NCBI GenBank assembly: GCA_030831375.1
Contig: JAURLF010000040.1
Coordinates: forward strand, 1 to 5,228
Direction of reading: 5' to 3'
Source: Gaiellales bacterium
GTDB lineage: Bacteria; Actinomycetota; Thermoleophilia; Gaiellales; F1-60-MAGs149
Length of the DNA: 5,228 nucleotides
Each line of letters opens with the position of its first letter. Positions within the stretch are counted from its first letter, which is position 1. Both the position numbers and the translations under genes were made by a program. Below are positions 1 through 5,228 of this stretch, in pieces. The notes below the pieces were generated by a model. It saw nothing but the letters and a program-made list of their open reading frames with translations, did no database searches and was not told the origin of the DNA.

Positions 1-2037
1 GTGCTCGAGGCCCTCGATCGCCTCGTGCCTGCCGGCCCGGACCCGGGCCCCGGTCAGGTGCTGCTGCATCGCGCGCAGGATGACGTCGTTCACGAGCGTC
101 GACTTGCCCGACCCGGACACGCCCGTGACGGCGACGAGCCGACCGACGGGGACCTCGACGTCGATGCCGCGCAGGTTGTGCTCGGAGGCGCCGCGCACGG
201 CGAGGACGGCGTCGGCGGGCCCGCGCCTCTCCGGCACGCGGATCGCGCGCCGGCCCGACAGGAACTGGCCCGTGACGGACTCCTTCGACTTCATGACCTG
301 CTTCGGGGTGCCGGCGGCCACGACGCGGCCGCCGTGCTCGCCCGCGCCCGGCCCCATGTCGACGAGCCAGTCGGCGGCGCGCATCGTGTCCTCGTCGTGC
401 TCGACGACGATCACGGTGTTGCCGAGGTCGCGCAGCCGCGTGAGGGTCTCGAGCAGGCGGTGGTTGTCGCGCTGATGGAGGCCGATCGACGGCTCGTCGA
501 GGATGTAGAGGACGCCGACCAGGCTCGCGCCGATCTGCGTGGCGAGGCGGATCCGCTGCGCCTCGCCGCCCGACAGCGTCGAGGCGGCGCGGTTGAGCGA
601 CAGGTAGCCGACGCCGACGTCCATCAGGAAGGAGAGCCGCTCGACGATCTCGCGCAGGATCCGCTCGGCGATCAGCCGCTCCGTGTCCGTCAGCTCGAGC
701 GTGGTCGCCCATTCGACGGCGCGCTCGACGGACTGGTCGGTGGCCTCGTGGATCGAGAGCCCGCCGACCGTGACGGCGAGGCTCTCCGGCTTGAGCCGCG
801 CGCCTTGGCATTCGGGGCACGGCCGCAGCGTCATCCACTCCTCGATCTTGTCCTTCTGCAGCTGCGACTCGGTCTCGTCGTAGCGGCGCTTGAGGCTGCC
901 GAGCAGCCCCTCCCACGCCACGGCGTACGCGCGCTTGCGCCCGTAGCGGTTGCGGTACGACACCATCACGCGCTCGCCGTCCGTGCCCTCCAGGAAGAGT
1001 GCGCGCTCGGCCGGCTTGAGGTCGCCCCACGGCGTATCGAGATCGACGTCGAAGCGCTCCGCGATCGCCACCACGAGCTGCTCGAAGAAGTTCGTGCCGG
1101 CGACGTTCCACGGCTGCAGCGCGCCACCCGACAGGGTCTGCTCGGGGTCGGGCTGCACGAGGTCGGGATCGAGCTCCGGCAGCGCCCCGAGCCCGTGGCA
1201 GTGCGCGCACGCGCCGTGCGGCGAGTTGAAGGAGAAGACGCGCGGCGCCAGCTCGGCCAGCGAGACGCCGTGGTCGGGGCAGGCGAAGCGCTCGGAGAAG
1301 GTCATCGTCTCGCCGTCGACGAGCGCGACGTCGACGAGGCCGTCGGCGAGGCCGAGCGCCGTCTCGACGGAGTCGGTCAGGCGCCGGCGCAGGTCGTCTT
1401 TGTGCTTTAGTGAGTCGGCGACCACCGAGAGGTCGTGCTTGTACTTCTTGTCGAGCGTGATCTCATCCTCGAGGAGCAGCGTCTCGCCGTCGACCTTGAC
1501 GCGGGTGAAGCCCTCGCCGCGCAGCCGCTCGATGACGTCCTTGAACTCGCCCTTGCGGCCGCGCACGATCGGCGCGTCGACGGTGAAGCGCGTGCCCTCG
1601 GGCAGGAGCAGGACCTGGTCCACGATCTGCTCGGCGCTCTGGCCCGTGATCGCGCGGCCGCAGGTCGGGCAGTGCGGATGCCCGACGCGCGCGTAGAGGA
1701 GCCGCAGGTAGTCGTAGACCTCGGTGACGGTGCCCACCGTGGAGCGCGGGTTGCGCGACGTGGTCTTCTGGTCGATCGAGATCGCCGGCGACAGCCCGTC
1801 GATGCCGTCGACGTCGGGCTTCTCCATCTGCCCCAGGAACTGCCGCGCGTACGCGGACAGCGACTCGACGTAGCGGCGCTGCCCCTCCGCGTAGAGCGTG
1901 TCGAAGGCGAGGCTCGACTTGCCCGAGCCGGACAGGCCCGTGATGCAGACGAGCCGGTTGCGCGGCAGCTCGACCGTGATGTCGCGCAGGTTGTGCTCGC
2001 GCGCACCGCGGATGGTGATCGACTGGTCGGCGGCCAT
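1..2037 (-). CDS. uvrA: UvrA, excinuclease ABC subunit A (3'-truncated by the window edge)
   Basis: UvrA is the dimeric ABC-type ATPase that finds bulky DNA lesions and loads UvrB in nucleotide excision repair; it acts in the cytoplasm on DNA. The frame is open from ATG at 2037 to the edge, giving 679 residues of the roughly 950 usual for the family. The order seen is: first-half Walker A GLSGSGKSS (34-42); a UvrB-binding region (about 120-245) beginning with a CPTC pair (C123, C126); zinc module 1 with C253, H256, C277 and C280; a CPECQGARL motif at 407-415; ABC signature LSGGE (488-492); Walker B ILDEP (512-516); H-loop His547; then the second-half Walker A GVSGSGKST (639-647). Zinc finger 2 and the second signature and Walker B lie beyond the edge. 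The start is firm because an in-frame TAG lies at 2049-2047 and ATG 2037 is the first start after it. The two halves match at an exact 605-residue offset (EHNLR at 14 and 619). The Shine-Dalgarno is weak. The visible part runs collinear with E. coli UvrA. H256 replaces the usual second zinc cysteine. Confidence 0.98.
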   Translation of the reverse strand, partial: MAADQSITIRGAREHNLRDITVELPRNRLVCITGLSGSGKSSLAFDTLYAEGQRRYVESLSAYARQFLGQMEKPDVDGIDGLSPAISIDQKTTSRNPRSTVGTVTEVYDYLRLLYARVGHPHCPTCGRAITGQSAEQIVDQVLLLPEGTRFTVDAPIVRGRKGEFKDVIERLRGEGFTRVKVDGETLLLEDEITLDKKYKHDLSVVADSLKHKDDLRRRLTDSVETALGLADGLVDVALVDGETMTFSERFACPDHGVSLAELAPRVFSFNSPHGACAHCHGLGALPELDPDLVQPDPEQTLSGGALQPWNVAGTNFFEQLVVAIAERFDVDLDTPWGDLKPAERALFLEGTDGERVMVSYRNRYGRKRAYAVAWEGLLGSLKRRYDETESQLQKDKIEEWMTLRPCPECQGARLKPESLAVTVGGLSIHEATDQSVERAVEWATTLELTDTERLIAERILREIVERLSFLMDVGVGYLSLNRAASTLSGGEAQRIRLATQIGASLVGVLYILDEPSIGLHQRDNHRLLETLTRLRDLGNTVIVVEHDEDTMRAADWLVDMGPGAGEHGGRVVAAGTPKQVMKSKESVTGQFLSGRRAIRVPERRGPADAVLAVRGASEHNLRGIDVEVPVGRLVAVTGVSGSGKSTLVNDVILRAMQQHLTGARVRAGRHEAIEGLEH

Positions 2038-2043
2038 CCGACC

Positions 2044-2049
2044 AGCCTA
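2044..2049 (-). promoter_or_regulatory. Possible -10 element (TAGGCT) for a leaderless uvrA transcript
   Basis: On the minus strand TAGGCT is followed by 6 nt and then the uvrA ATG at 2037. It fits the actinobacterial TANNNT -10 pattern at the spacing expected for transcription starting at or next to the start codon. No convincing -35 is visible. The hexamer contains the in-frame TAG that bounds the gene, and uvrA could also be served by readthrough from the DUF4389 gene 38 bp upstream. This is inference from motif and spacing only. Confidence 0.3.
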
Positions 2050-2075
2050 ATCGCACGCGCGGCGGCCGCGGCGGT

Positions 2076-2741
2076 TCAGCTGGACAGGCGGAACGGCGGG
2101 TAGCGGTCCGTGGTCAAAAGCAGCGCGTAGCAGGTGACGCGCGCGCTCCAGCGCAGGTAGCCGACGAGGAAGTCGTGGATGCCGCGCGGGCAGCGCCCCG
2201 TGAAGAGGATCGCGAACCAGGCGATGACGACGGCGACGACCACGCCGATCGAGAGCACGGCCAGCACGACGTAGTGCGGGAACGCGAGCAGCCACTTGAC
2301 GAGGGGCATGCCGCGCGAGAGCTCCGCCTTCGCGTCCGGGTACGGGACGCGCAGGTCGAGCGCCTGGCGGTCCTCGGTCGACGGGTACTCGTCGCGCAGC
2401 AGCAGCAGGTACAGGCTGATGCGATTGACGAGCGCGAGCAGCTGCACGTTGAAGTCGAACCACCAGCGCGGGTAGCGGTGGCGGAAGAGCAGGAGCAGGA
2501 GCGTCGGCGCGAACAGGAACCCGCCGGCGAGGCTGGCGGCGTTCGTCGAGTCGAAGTCGAGCGATGTCTGGGTGAAGAGTCCGAGCAGGATCAGGACGGG
2601 CACCGCCAGGATGATCCGGAAGAAGACGGTCCAGCGGTTGCGTGGCCCATCGGGGTAGCGCACGTCGAGGTCGACGGGGTACGGCGCGGGGCCGGCCGGC
2701 GCCGGCGCCGCCGGGGCGGGGATGTCAGGTGGGGCGCTCAT
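2076..2741 (-). CDS. DUF4389-family multi-pass membrane protein
   Basis: This is a 221-residue membrane protein that I assign to DUF4389, a family with no established function. An Ala/Pro-rich, probably cytoplasmic tail (1-20) is followed by hydrophobic segments at about 38-57, 71-86, 99-115 and 150-180. The C-terminal half has the features I associate with the family: LVKWLLAFPH (147-156), WFAILFTGR (175-183), LRW then R201, and the closing DRYPPF (212-217). The N-terminal half repeats the plan: FRIILAVP (41-48), RYPRWWFDF (89-97), R107, Y111 and DEYP (117-120). Most equivalent positions are 94 residues apart, so the protein looks like a tandem duplication. ATG 2741 follows no Shine-Dalgarno, but a TAGCGT hexamer lies 6 nt upstream, suggesting a leaderless mRNA. 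It ends 38 bp before uvrA on the same strand, so the two may be co-transcribed. Nothing in the sequence links it to DNA repair. Family call fairly sure, function unknown. Confidence 0.85.
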   Translation of the reverse strand: MSAPPDIPAPAAPAPAGPAPYPVDLDVRYPDGPRNRWTVFFRIILAVPVLILLGLFTQTSLDFDSTNAASLAGGFLFAPTLLLLLFRHRYPRWWFDFNVQLLALVNRISLYLLLLRDEYPSTEDRQALDLRVPYPDAKAELSRGMPLVKWLLAFPHYVVLAVLSIGVVVAVVIAWFAILFTGRCPRGIHDFLVGYLRWSARVTCYALLLTTDRYPPFRLSS

Positions 2742-2747
2742 GGCCCG

Positions 2748-2753
2748 ACGCTA
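2748..2753 (-). promoter_or_regulatory. Possible -10 element (TAGCGT) for the DUF4389 gene
   Basis: On the minus strand TAGCGT lies 6 nt before the ATG at 2741, the geometry of leaderless actinobacterial promoters; no ribosome binding site is present. At 17-bp spacing the -35 position reads GGGACG (minus strand, 2776-2771), which shares only the central GAC with TTGACA. Moderate support from motif, spacing and the lack of a Shine-Dalgarno. Confidence 0.42.
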
Positions 2754-2754
2754 C

Positions 2755-2780
2755 CACCGGGGACTCCGGCCGTCCCCGTG
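2755..2780. promoter_or_regulatory. Imperfect dyad (candidate operator) between divergent promoters
   Basis: The arms are CAC plus GGGGAC (2755-2757, 2759-2764) and GTCCCC plus GTG (2772-2777, 2778-2780). They pair over 9 bp, with C2758 unpaired and a 7-nt centre. The dyad fills most of the gap between the -10-like hexamers at 2748-2753 (minus) and 2786-2791 (plus). It lies upstream of both predicted transcription starts, so it would work as DNA rather than as an RNA hairpin. A regulator binding here could affect both genes. In such GC-rich DNA a chance dyad of this size is possible. Confidence 0.3.
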
Positions 2781-2785
2781 ACGGC

Positions 2786-2791
2786 TACGCT
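2786..2791 (+). promoter_or_regulatory. Possible -10 element (TACGCT) for the ridA-lipoprotein pair
   Basis: TACGCT matches TANNNT and lies 26 nt before the GTG at 2818. A transcript starting about 7 nt downstream would have a leader of about 20 nt containing the strong AGGAGG site. No good -35 was found at 16-19 bp spacing. Confidence 0.35.
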
Positions 2792-2806
2792 GCCCCGGTC
2801 ACGACG

Positions 2807-2812
2807 AGGAGG
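2807..2812 (+). promoter_or_regulatory. Strong Shine-Dalgarno (AGGAGG) for the RidA-family gene
   Basis: A perfect AGGAGG sits 5 nt before GTG 2818 and decides that start. It is the only strong ribosome binding site at a complete 5' end in the window; the other three visible starts lack one. Confidence 0.88.
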
Positions 2813-2817
2813 AACCC

Positions 2818-3204
2818 GTGAAGCAGGAGAAGCTGCACCCCGAGGGCGCGCCGCCGCCGAGCGCGCCGTACACGCCGGTGATCAAGGTCGGCGACACCGT
2901 CTGGACGTCCGGCCAGGCGCCGTTCGGTGCGGACGGCCAGATCCACGGCGACGACGTCACGGCCCAGACCGAGCTCGTCTTCGACAACCTCGAGGCCGTG
3001 CTCACGGCGGCCGGCGCGAAGCTCTCCGACGTGGTCAAGGTGACTGCGCACCTGCAGGACCTGCATGGCGACTTCGACGCCTACAACGCGGTCTACGCAC
3101 GTCGCTTCGGCGACCACCGTCCGTGCCGCACGACGGTCGGGTCGACCCTCGGCGGCTTCCTCGTCGAGATCGACTGCGTCGCCGTCGTCGGGTCCGGGGC
3201 GTAG
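2818..3204 (+). CDS. RidA/YjgF/YER057c/UK114-family protein, probable enamine/imine deaminase
   Basis: This is a 128-residue protein of normal RidA length. Archetypal RidA is a cytosolic trimer that hydrolyses reactive 2-aminoacrylate and 2-iminobutyrate released by PLP enzymes such as threonine dehydratase, protecting other PLP enzymes. Family landmarks are in order: APY (Y18, like E. coli Y17), VWTSGQ (28-33, S31 like S30), TELVFDNLEAVL (51-62), VVKVTAHLQDL (72-82), YNAVY (89-93, N90), RPCRTTVG (101-108) with R104 matching the carboxylate-binding R105 of E. coli, and VEIDCVAV (116-123) with E117 matching E120. The usual Leu-Pro before the last strand is Leu-Gly (111-112). R104 supports deaminase activity, but I cannot assign the Rid subgroup or substrate, so no symbol is given. 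The GTG start is set by the strong AGGAGG. The gene is divergent from the DUF4389 gene and 10 bp upstream of the small secreted protein gene. Confidence 0.92.
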   Translation: MKQEKLHPEGAPPPSAPYTPVIKVGDTVWTSGQAPFGADGQIHGDDVTAQTELVFDNLEAVLTAAGAKLSDVVKVTAHLQDLHGDFDAYNAVYARRFGDHRPCRTTVGSTLGGFLVEIDCVAVVGSGA

Positions 3205-3207
3205 GCT
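3202..3207 (+). promoter_or_regulatory. Possible -10 element (TAGGCT) before the secreted-protein gene
   Basis: TAGGCT overlaps the TAG stop of the RidA-family gene and lies 7 nt before GTG 3215, which lacks a Shine-Dalgarno. This could allow a leaderless transcript separate from the upstream gene. The first three bases are a stop codon that is there anyway, and no -35 is evident, so support is modest. Translational coupling across the 10-bp gap is the alternative. Confidence 0.28.
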
Positions 3208-3214
3208 GCCGGGC

Positions 3215-3628
3215 GTGAGGATCACGCGCACGACCCCCCTGCCCCTCGTCCTCCTCCTGATCGCCGCGCTGGGCGCGGGCGCCTGCGGCGGCTCCGACGA
3301 CGAGTCGACCTCCGTGGCGGGCGGCGACGCCATCGGCGGCGGCGAGGCCGTCTGCGACCAGGCGACGTTCGATGCGTGGGCGAAGGCGTATGGCGAGAGC
3401 AACGGCACCACCGTCACGCTGCCTGCCGACTCGTTCGAATGCGCCGACGGCTGGGCCGTGATGTTCCCGACAGTCGGCGACGGCGAGGACGCCTTCACCG
3501 AGACGATGGTGGTGCAGGCCGAGGGCGGCGCCTGGGCGCTGATGGACCGCGCCAAGGTCTGCGGTGACGACGAGGCCTCCTCGGAGGTCCCGGCGGCCCT
3601 CTACCAGCAGGCCTGCCAGACCAACTGA
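3215..3628 (+). CDS. Small secreted protein, probable lipoprotein, four mature cysteines
   Basis: I do not recognise this 137-residue protein as a named family. It begins with an export signal: R2 and R5, a hydrophobic core at about 9-19, then AGAC with Cys24, followed by GGSDD. That Gly/Ser/Asp-rich tether is typical of actinobacterial lipoproteins, though Ala at -3 and Gly at -2 make the lipobox a relaxed match. The mature part has a flexible linker (25-45) and a compact domain with C47, C76, C116 and C134, possibly two disulfides. The domain has an FECADGWAVM stretch (74-83), then a GGAWALMD stretch (104-111) and a VPAALYQQAC ending. This CxxGWA...W pattern resembles a loose group of small actinobacterial exported proteins of unknown function. 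GTG 3215 is chosen because the signal peptide starts there; an ATG at 3065 in the same frame would lie inside the preceding gene and bury the signal. It is probably anchored outside the cytoplasmic membrane. Confidence 0.75.
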   Translation: MRITRTTPLPLVLLLIAALGAGACGGSDDESTSVAGGDAIGGGEAVCDQATFDAWAKAYGESNGTTVTLPADSFECADGWAVMFPTVGDGEDAFTETMVVQAEGGAWALMDRAKVCGDDEASSEVPAALYQQACQTN

Positions 3629-3638
3629 CCGGCGCGAT

Positions 3639-3666
3639 GGCCGTCGGGGCCCCGGCCCCGACGGCC
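3639..3666. terminator. Bidirectional hairpin terminator candidate at the convergent junction
   Basis: GGCCGTCGGGGC (3639-3650) and its exact reverse complement (3655-3666) form a 12-bp perfect stem around a 4-nt loop. It sits between the secreted-protein stop (3626-3628) and the uvrB stop (3668-3666), and its last base is also the last base of the uvrB stop codon. There is no T-tract on either strand, so it is not a classical intrinsic terminator. GC-rich hairpins without U-tracts are common at gene ends in actinobacteria and may end transcription from both sides or protect 3' ends. Confidence 0.7.
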
Positions 3667-5228
3667 TACAGCGCGGCGAGCTCGGCGCGCACGCCCTTGA
3701 GCTCGTCGCGCAGGCGCGCCGCCTCCTCGAAGCGGAGCTCCTCCGCGGCGAGGAACATCGCCTCCTCGAGCTCGACCGAGGCCCGCTCGAGCTCCTCCCG
3801 CCCCTGGCCGTCCCGCTTCGGGCGGCGCCCCCGTTTCGACGAGGGCACCGTCGGGGCCTCGAGCGACAGGAACTCGGCGATGTCGGAGACGCCCTTCGAG
3901 ATCGTGGCGGGCGTGATGCCGTGCTCCTGGTTGTACGCGAGCTGGCGCTCGCGACGGCGCTGCGTCTCCGCCACGGCGCCCCGGATCGAGTCGGTCTCGC
4001 GATCGCCGTACATGATCACGCGCCCGTTGACGTTGCGGGCCGCACGGCCGATCGTCTGGATCAGCGCCGTCTGGCCGCGCAGGAAGCCCTCCTTGTCCGC
4101 GTCGAGGATCGCCACCAGGGACACCTCTGGCAGATCGAGGCCCTCGCGCAGCAGATTGACGCCGACCAGCACGTCGTAGGCGCCGAGGCGCAGGTCGCGG
4201 ATGATCTGGATCCGCTCGAGGGTGTCGATCTCCGAGTGGAGATAGCGCGTCTTGACCCCGCTCTCGAGCAGGTAGTCGCTGAGATCCTCGGCCATCTTCT
4301 TGGTCAGGGTGGTCACGAGGACGCGCTCACCGGCCCGCTCGCGCAGCCGGATCTCGCCGAGCAGGTCGTCGATCTGCCCCTCCGTCGGGCGCATCTCCAC
4401 CTCGGGGTCGACGAGGCCGGTCGGGCGGATGATCTGCTCGACGACGCGCTCGCTCTCGCGCAGCTCGAACGCGCCCGGCGTGGCGCTGACGAGGATCGTC
4501 TGGCCGACCTTACCGAGGAACTCGTCGAACTGCAGCGGCCGGTTGTCGAGCGCCGACGGCAGCCGGAAGCCGTGCTCGATCAGCTGCAGCTTGCGGGAGC
4601 GGTCGCCCTCGTACATGCCGCCGATCTGCGGGATCGTCTGGTGCGACTCGTCGATGAAGCAGAGGAAGTCGCCGGGGAAGTAGTCGATCAGGGTGAACGG
4701 CGACGAGCCGGGCCGGCGGCCCTCGAAGATGCGCGAGTAGTTCTCGACGCCGTTGCAGTAGCCCATCTCGCGCAGCATCTCGACGTCGTACTCGGTGCGC
4801 TGGCGGATCCGGTGCGCCTCGAGCGGCTTGCCGTCCTGCTCGAAGCGGTGCGCGCAGTCCTCCATCTCGGCGAGGATCTCCTGCGTCGCGCGCTCGATGG
4901 TGACGGGGTCCGTCACGTAGTGGGTGGCCGGGTAGACGACGAGCTCGGATGGCTTGCCGAGCACCTCGCCGGTGAGCGGGTCGAAGTGGGTGATCGACTC
5001 GACCTCGTCGCCGAACAGGCTGATCCGGTACGCCGACTCCATGTAGGCGGGCTGCAGCTCGATCACGTCGCCCTTGGCGCGGAACGCGCCGCGCCCGAGC
5101 GCGGTGTCGTTGCGGCGGTACTGGATGTCGACGAGGTCGCGCAGCACCTGGTCGCGGCCGGCGGTCGGCTCGCCGACCTTGAGGATCACGAGCCGCTCCT
5201 GGTACTCGTCGGGCGAGCCGAGGCCGTA
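3666..5228 (-). CDS. uvrB: UvrB, excinuclease ABC subunit B (5'-truncated by the window edge)
   Basis: UvrB is the helicase-like ATPase that takes damaged DNA from UvrA, verifies the lesion and recruits the UvrC nuclease. The last 520 residues are visible, beginning YGLGSPDEY, which aligns near residue 146 of the 673-residue E. coli protein. The N-terminus with Walker A and the damage-probing beta-hairpin is outside. In visible-residue numbering: Walker B/motif II DESH (193-196), GFRLPSALDNRP soon after, motif III SATPG (248-252), then TTLTK, YLHSEIDT, VGVNLLREGLDLPE, AILDADKEGFLR and motif VI QTIGRAARN (391-399). A basic linker (SSKRGRRPKR) leads to a C-terminal UVR domain (about 480-515) with the FEEAARLRDEL helix that contacts UvrC and UvrA. 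All expected motifs are intact with no frameshift. It ends in TAG, convergent with the secreted-protein gene. It has the same orientation as uvrA but is separated from it by about 1.6 kb. The promoter and any SOS box lie off the window. Confidence 0.98.
   Translation of the reverse strand, partial: YGLGSPDEYQERLVILKVGEPTAGRDQVLRDLVDIQYRRNDTALGRGAFRAKGDVIELQPAYMESAYRISLFGDEVESITHFDPLTGEVLGKPSELVVYPATHYVTDPVTIERATQEILAEMEDCAHRFEQDGKPLEAHRIRQRTEYDVEMLREMGYCNGVENYSRIFEGRRPGSSPFTLIDYFPGDFLCFIDESHQTIPQIGGMYEGDRSRKLQLIEHGFRLPSALDNRPLQFDEFLGKVGQTILVSATPGAFELRESERVVEQIIRPTGLVDPEVEMRPTEGQIDDLLGEIRLRERAGERVLVTTLTKKMAEDLSDYLLESGVKTRYLHSEIDTLERIQIIRDLRLGAYDVLVGVNLLREGLDLPEVSLVAILDADKEGFLRGQTALIQTIGRAARNVNGRVIMYGDRETDSIRGAVAETQRRRERQLAYNQEHGITPATISKGVSDIAEFLSLEAPTVPSSKRGRRPKRDGQGREELERASVELEEAMFLAAEELRFEEAARLRDELKGVRAELAAL

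Noticed and set aside
1..1410. Long plus-strand open frame opposite uvrA
   Set aside because: It is antisense to intact UvrA coding sequence, low in complexity (rich in Arg, Ala, Asp, Glu, Val) and has no recognisable domain. Such shadows are expected in GC-rich genes.
1381..1440. Apparent stop codons (TAG, TGA) at about 1409-1412 that might break uvrA
   Set aside because: They are on the plus strand. In the minus-strand UvrA frame this stretch reads ADSLKHKDDLR without a stop.
1407..2006. Minus-strand Ser/Arg-rich open frames over the start of uvrA
   Set aside because: They are frame-shifted readings of uvrA; the true frame carries Walker A, UvrB-binding and zinc motifs without a break.
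2050..2072. GC-rich self-complementary stretch between the DUF4389 gene and uvrA as a terminator
   Set aside because: Only short overlapping CGCGG/CCGCG pairings are possible and there is no T-run, so it is not convincing.
2074..2095. GTTC ... GAAC arrangement near the end of the DUF4389 gene as an SOS box
   Set aside because: The actinobacterial/Bacillus-type LexA site is GAAC-4 nt-GTTC. Here the half-sites are in the wrong order and too far apart.
3065..3214. Longer start (ATG 3065) for the secreted protein
   Set aside because: It would add 50 Ser/Arg-rich residues lying within the RidA-family gene and place the signal peptide in the middle of the protein.
2175..3218. Plus-strand open frame across the DUF4389 gene, the divergent region and the RidA-family gene
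   Set aside because: It ignores the gene boundaries on both strands, is Arg/Gly-rich, and the RidA-family frame with its strong ribosome binding site explains the same bases.
2785..3555. Minus-strand open frame opposite the RidA-family and secreted-protein genes
   Set aside because: No domain or export signal is visible, and both plus-strand genes beneath it have clear support.

Overview
The window is high-GC DNA (about 70% GC by eye) whose proteins look actinobacterial: GTG starts, very GC-rich third codon positions, and a lipoprotein of a type common in Actinomycetota. The UvrA and UvrB sequences fit a deep-branching actinobacterial lineage such as Thermoleophilia/Solirubrobacterales. That placement is an impression from the protein sequences, not a computed result.

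Layout. A 3'-truncated uvrA (minus strand, 2037 down to 1) carries the first 679 residues. Upstream of it on the same strand, 38 bp away, is a complete DUF4389 membrane protein gene (2741-2076). A 76-bp divergent intergenic region (2742-2817) separates it from two plus-strand genes: a RidA/YjgF-family gene (2818-3204) and, 10 bp later, a small secreted, probably lipid-anchored protein (3215-3628). A 37-bp convergent junction holding a perfect 12-bp-stem hairpin follows. A 5'-truncated uvrB (minus strand, 5228 down to 3666) fills the rest. There is no gene-free stretch longer than 300 bases, and I saw no RNA gene, mobile element or CRISPR array.

How the genes relate. UvrA and UvrB are the damage-recognition and damage-verification/loading proteins of bacterial nucleotide excision repair. 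Their genes lie in the same orientation but are separated by about 1.6 kb, including an opposite-strand two-gene cassette with no obvious repair role. The divergent region has -10-like hexamers facing both ways around an imperfect dyad, so the DUF4389 and ridA promoters may be co-regulated. Three starts without a good Shine-Dalgarno sequence have a TANNNT hexamer 6-7 nt upstream, which suggests leaderless transcription.

I did not find a clearly new biological system. This is mostly a housekeeping repair locus. The less understood parts are the DUF4389 protein, the four-cysteine secreted protein and the divergent control region.
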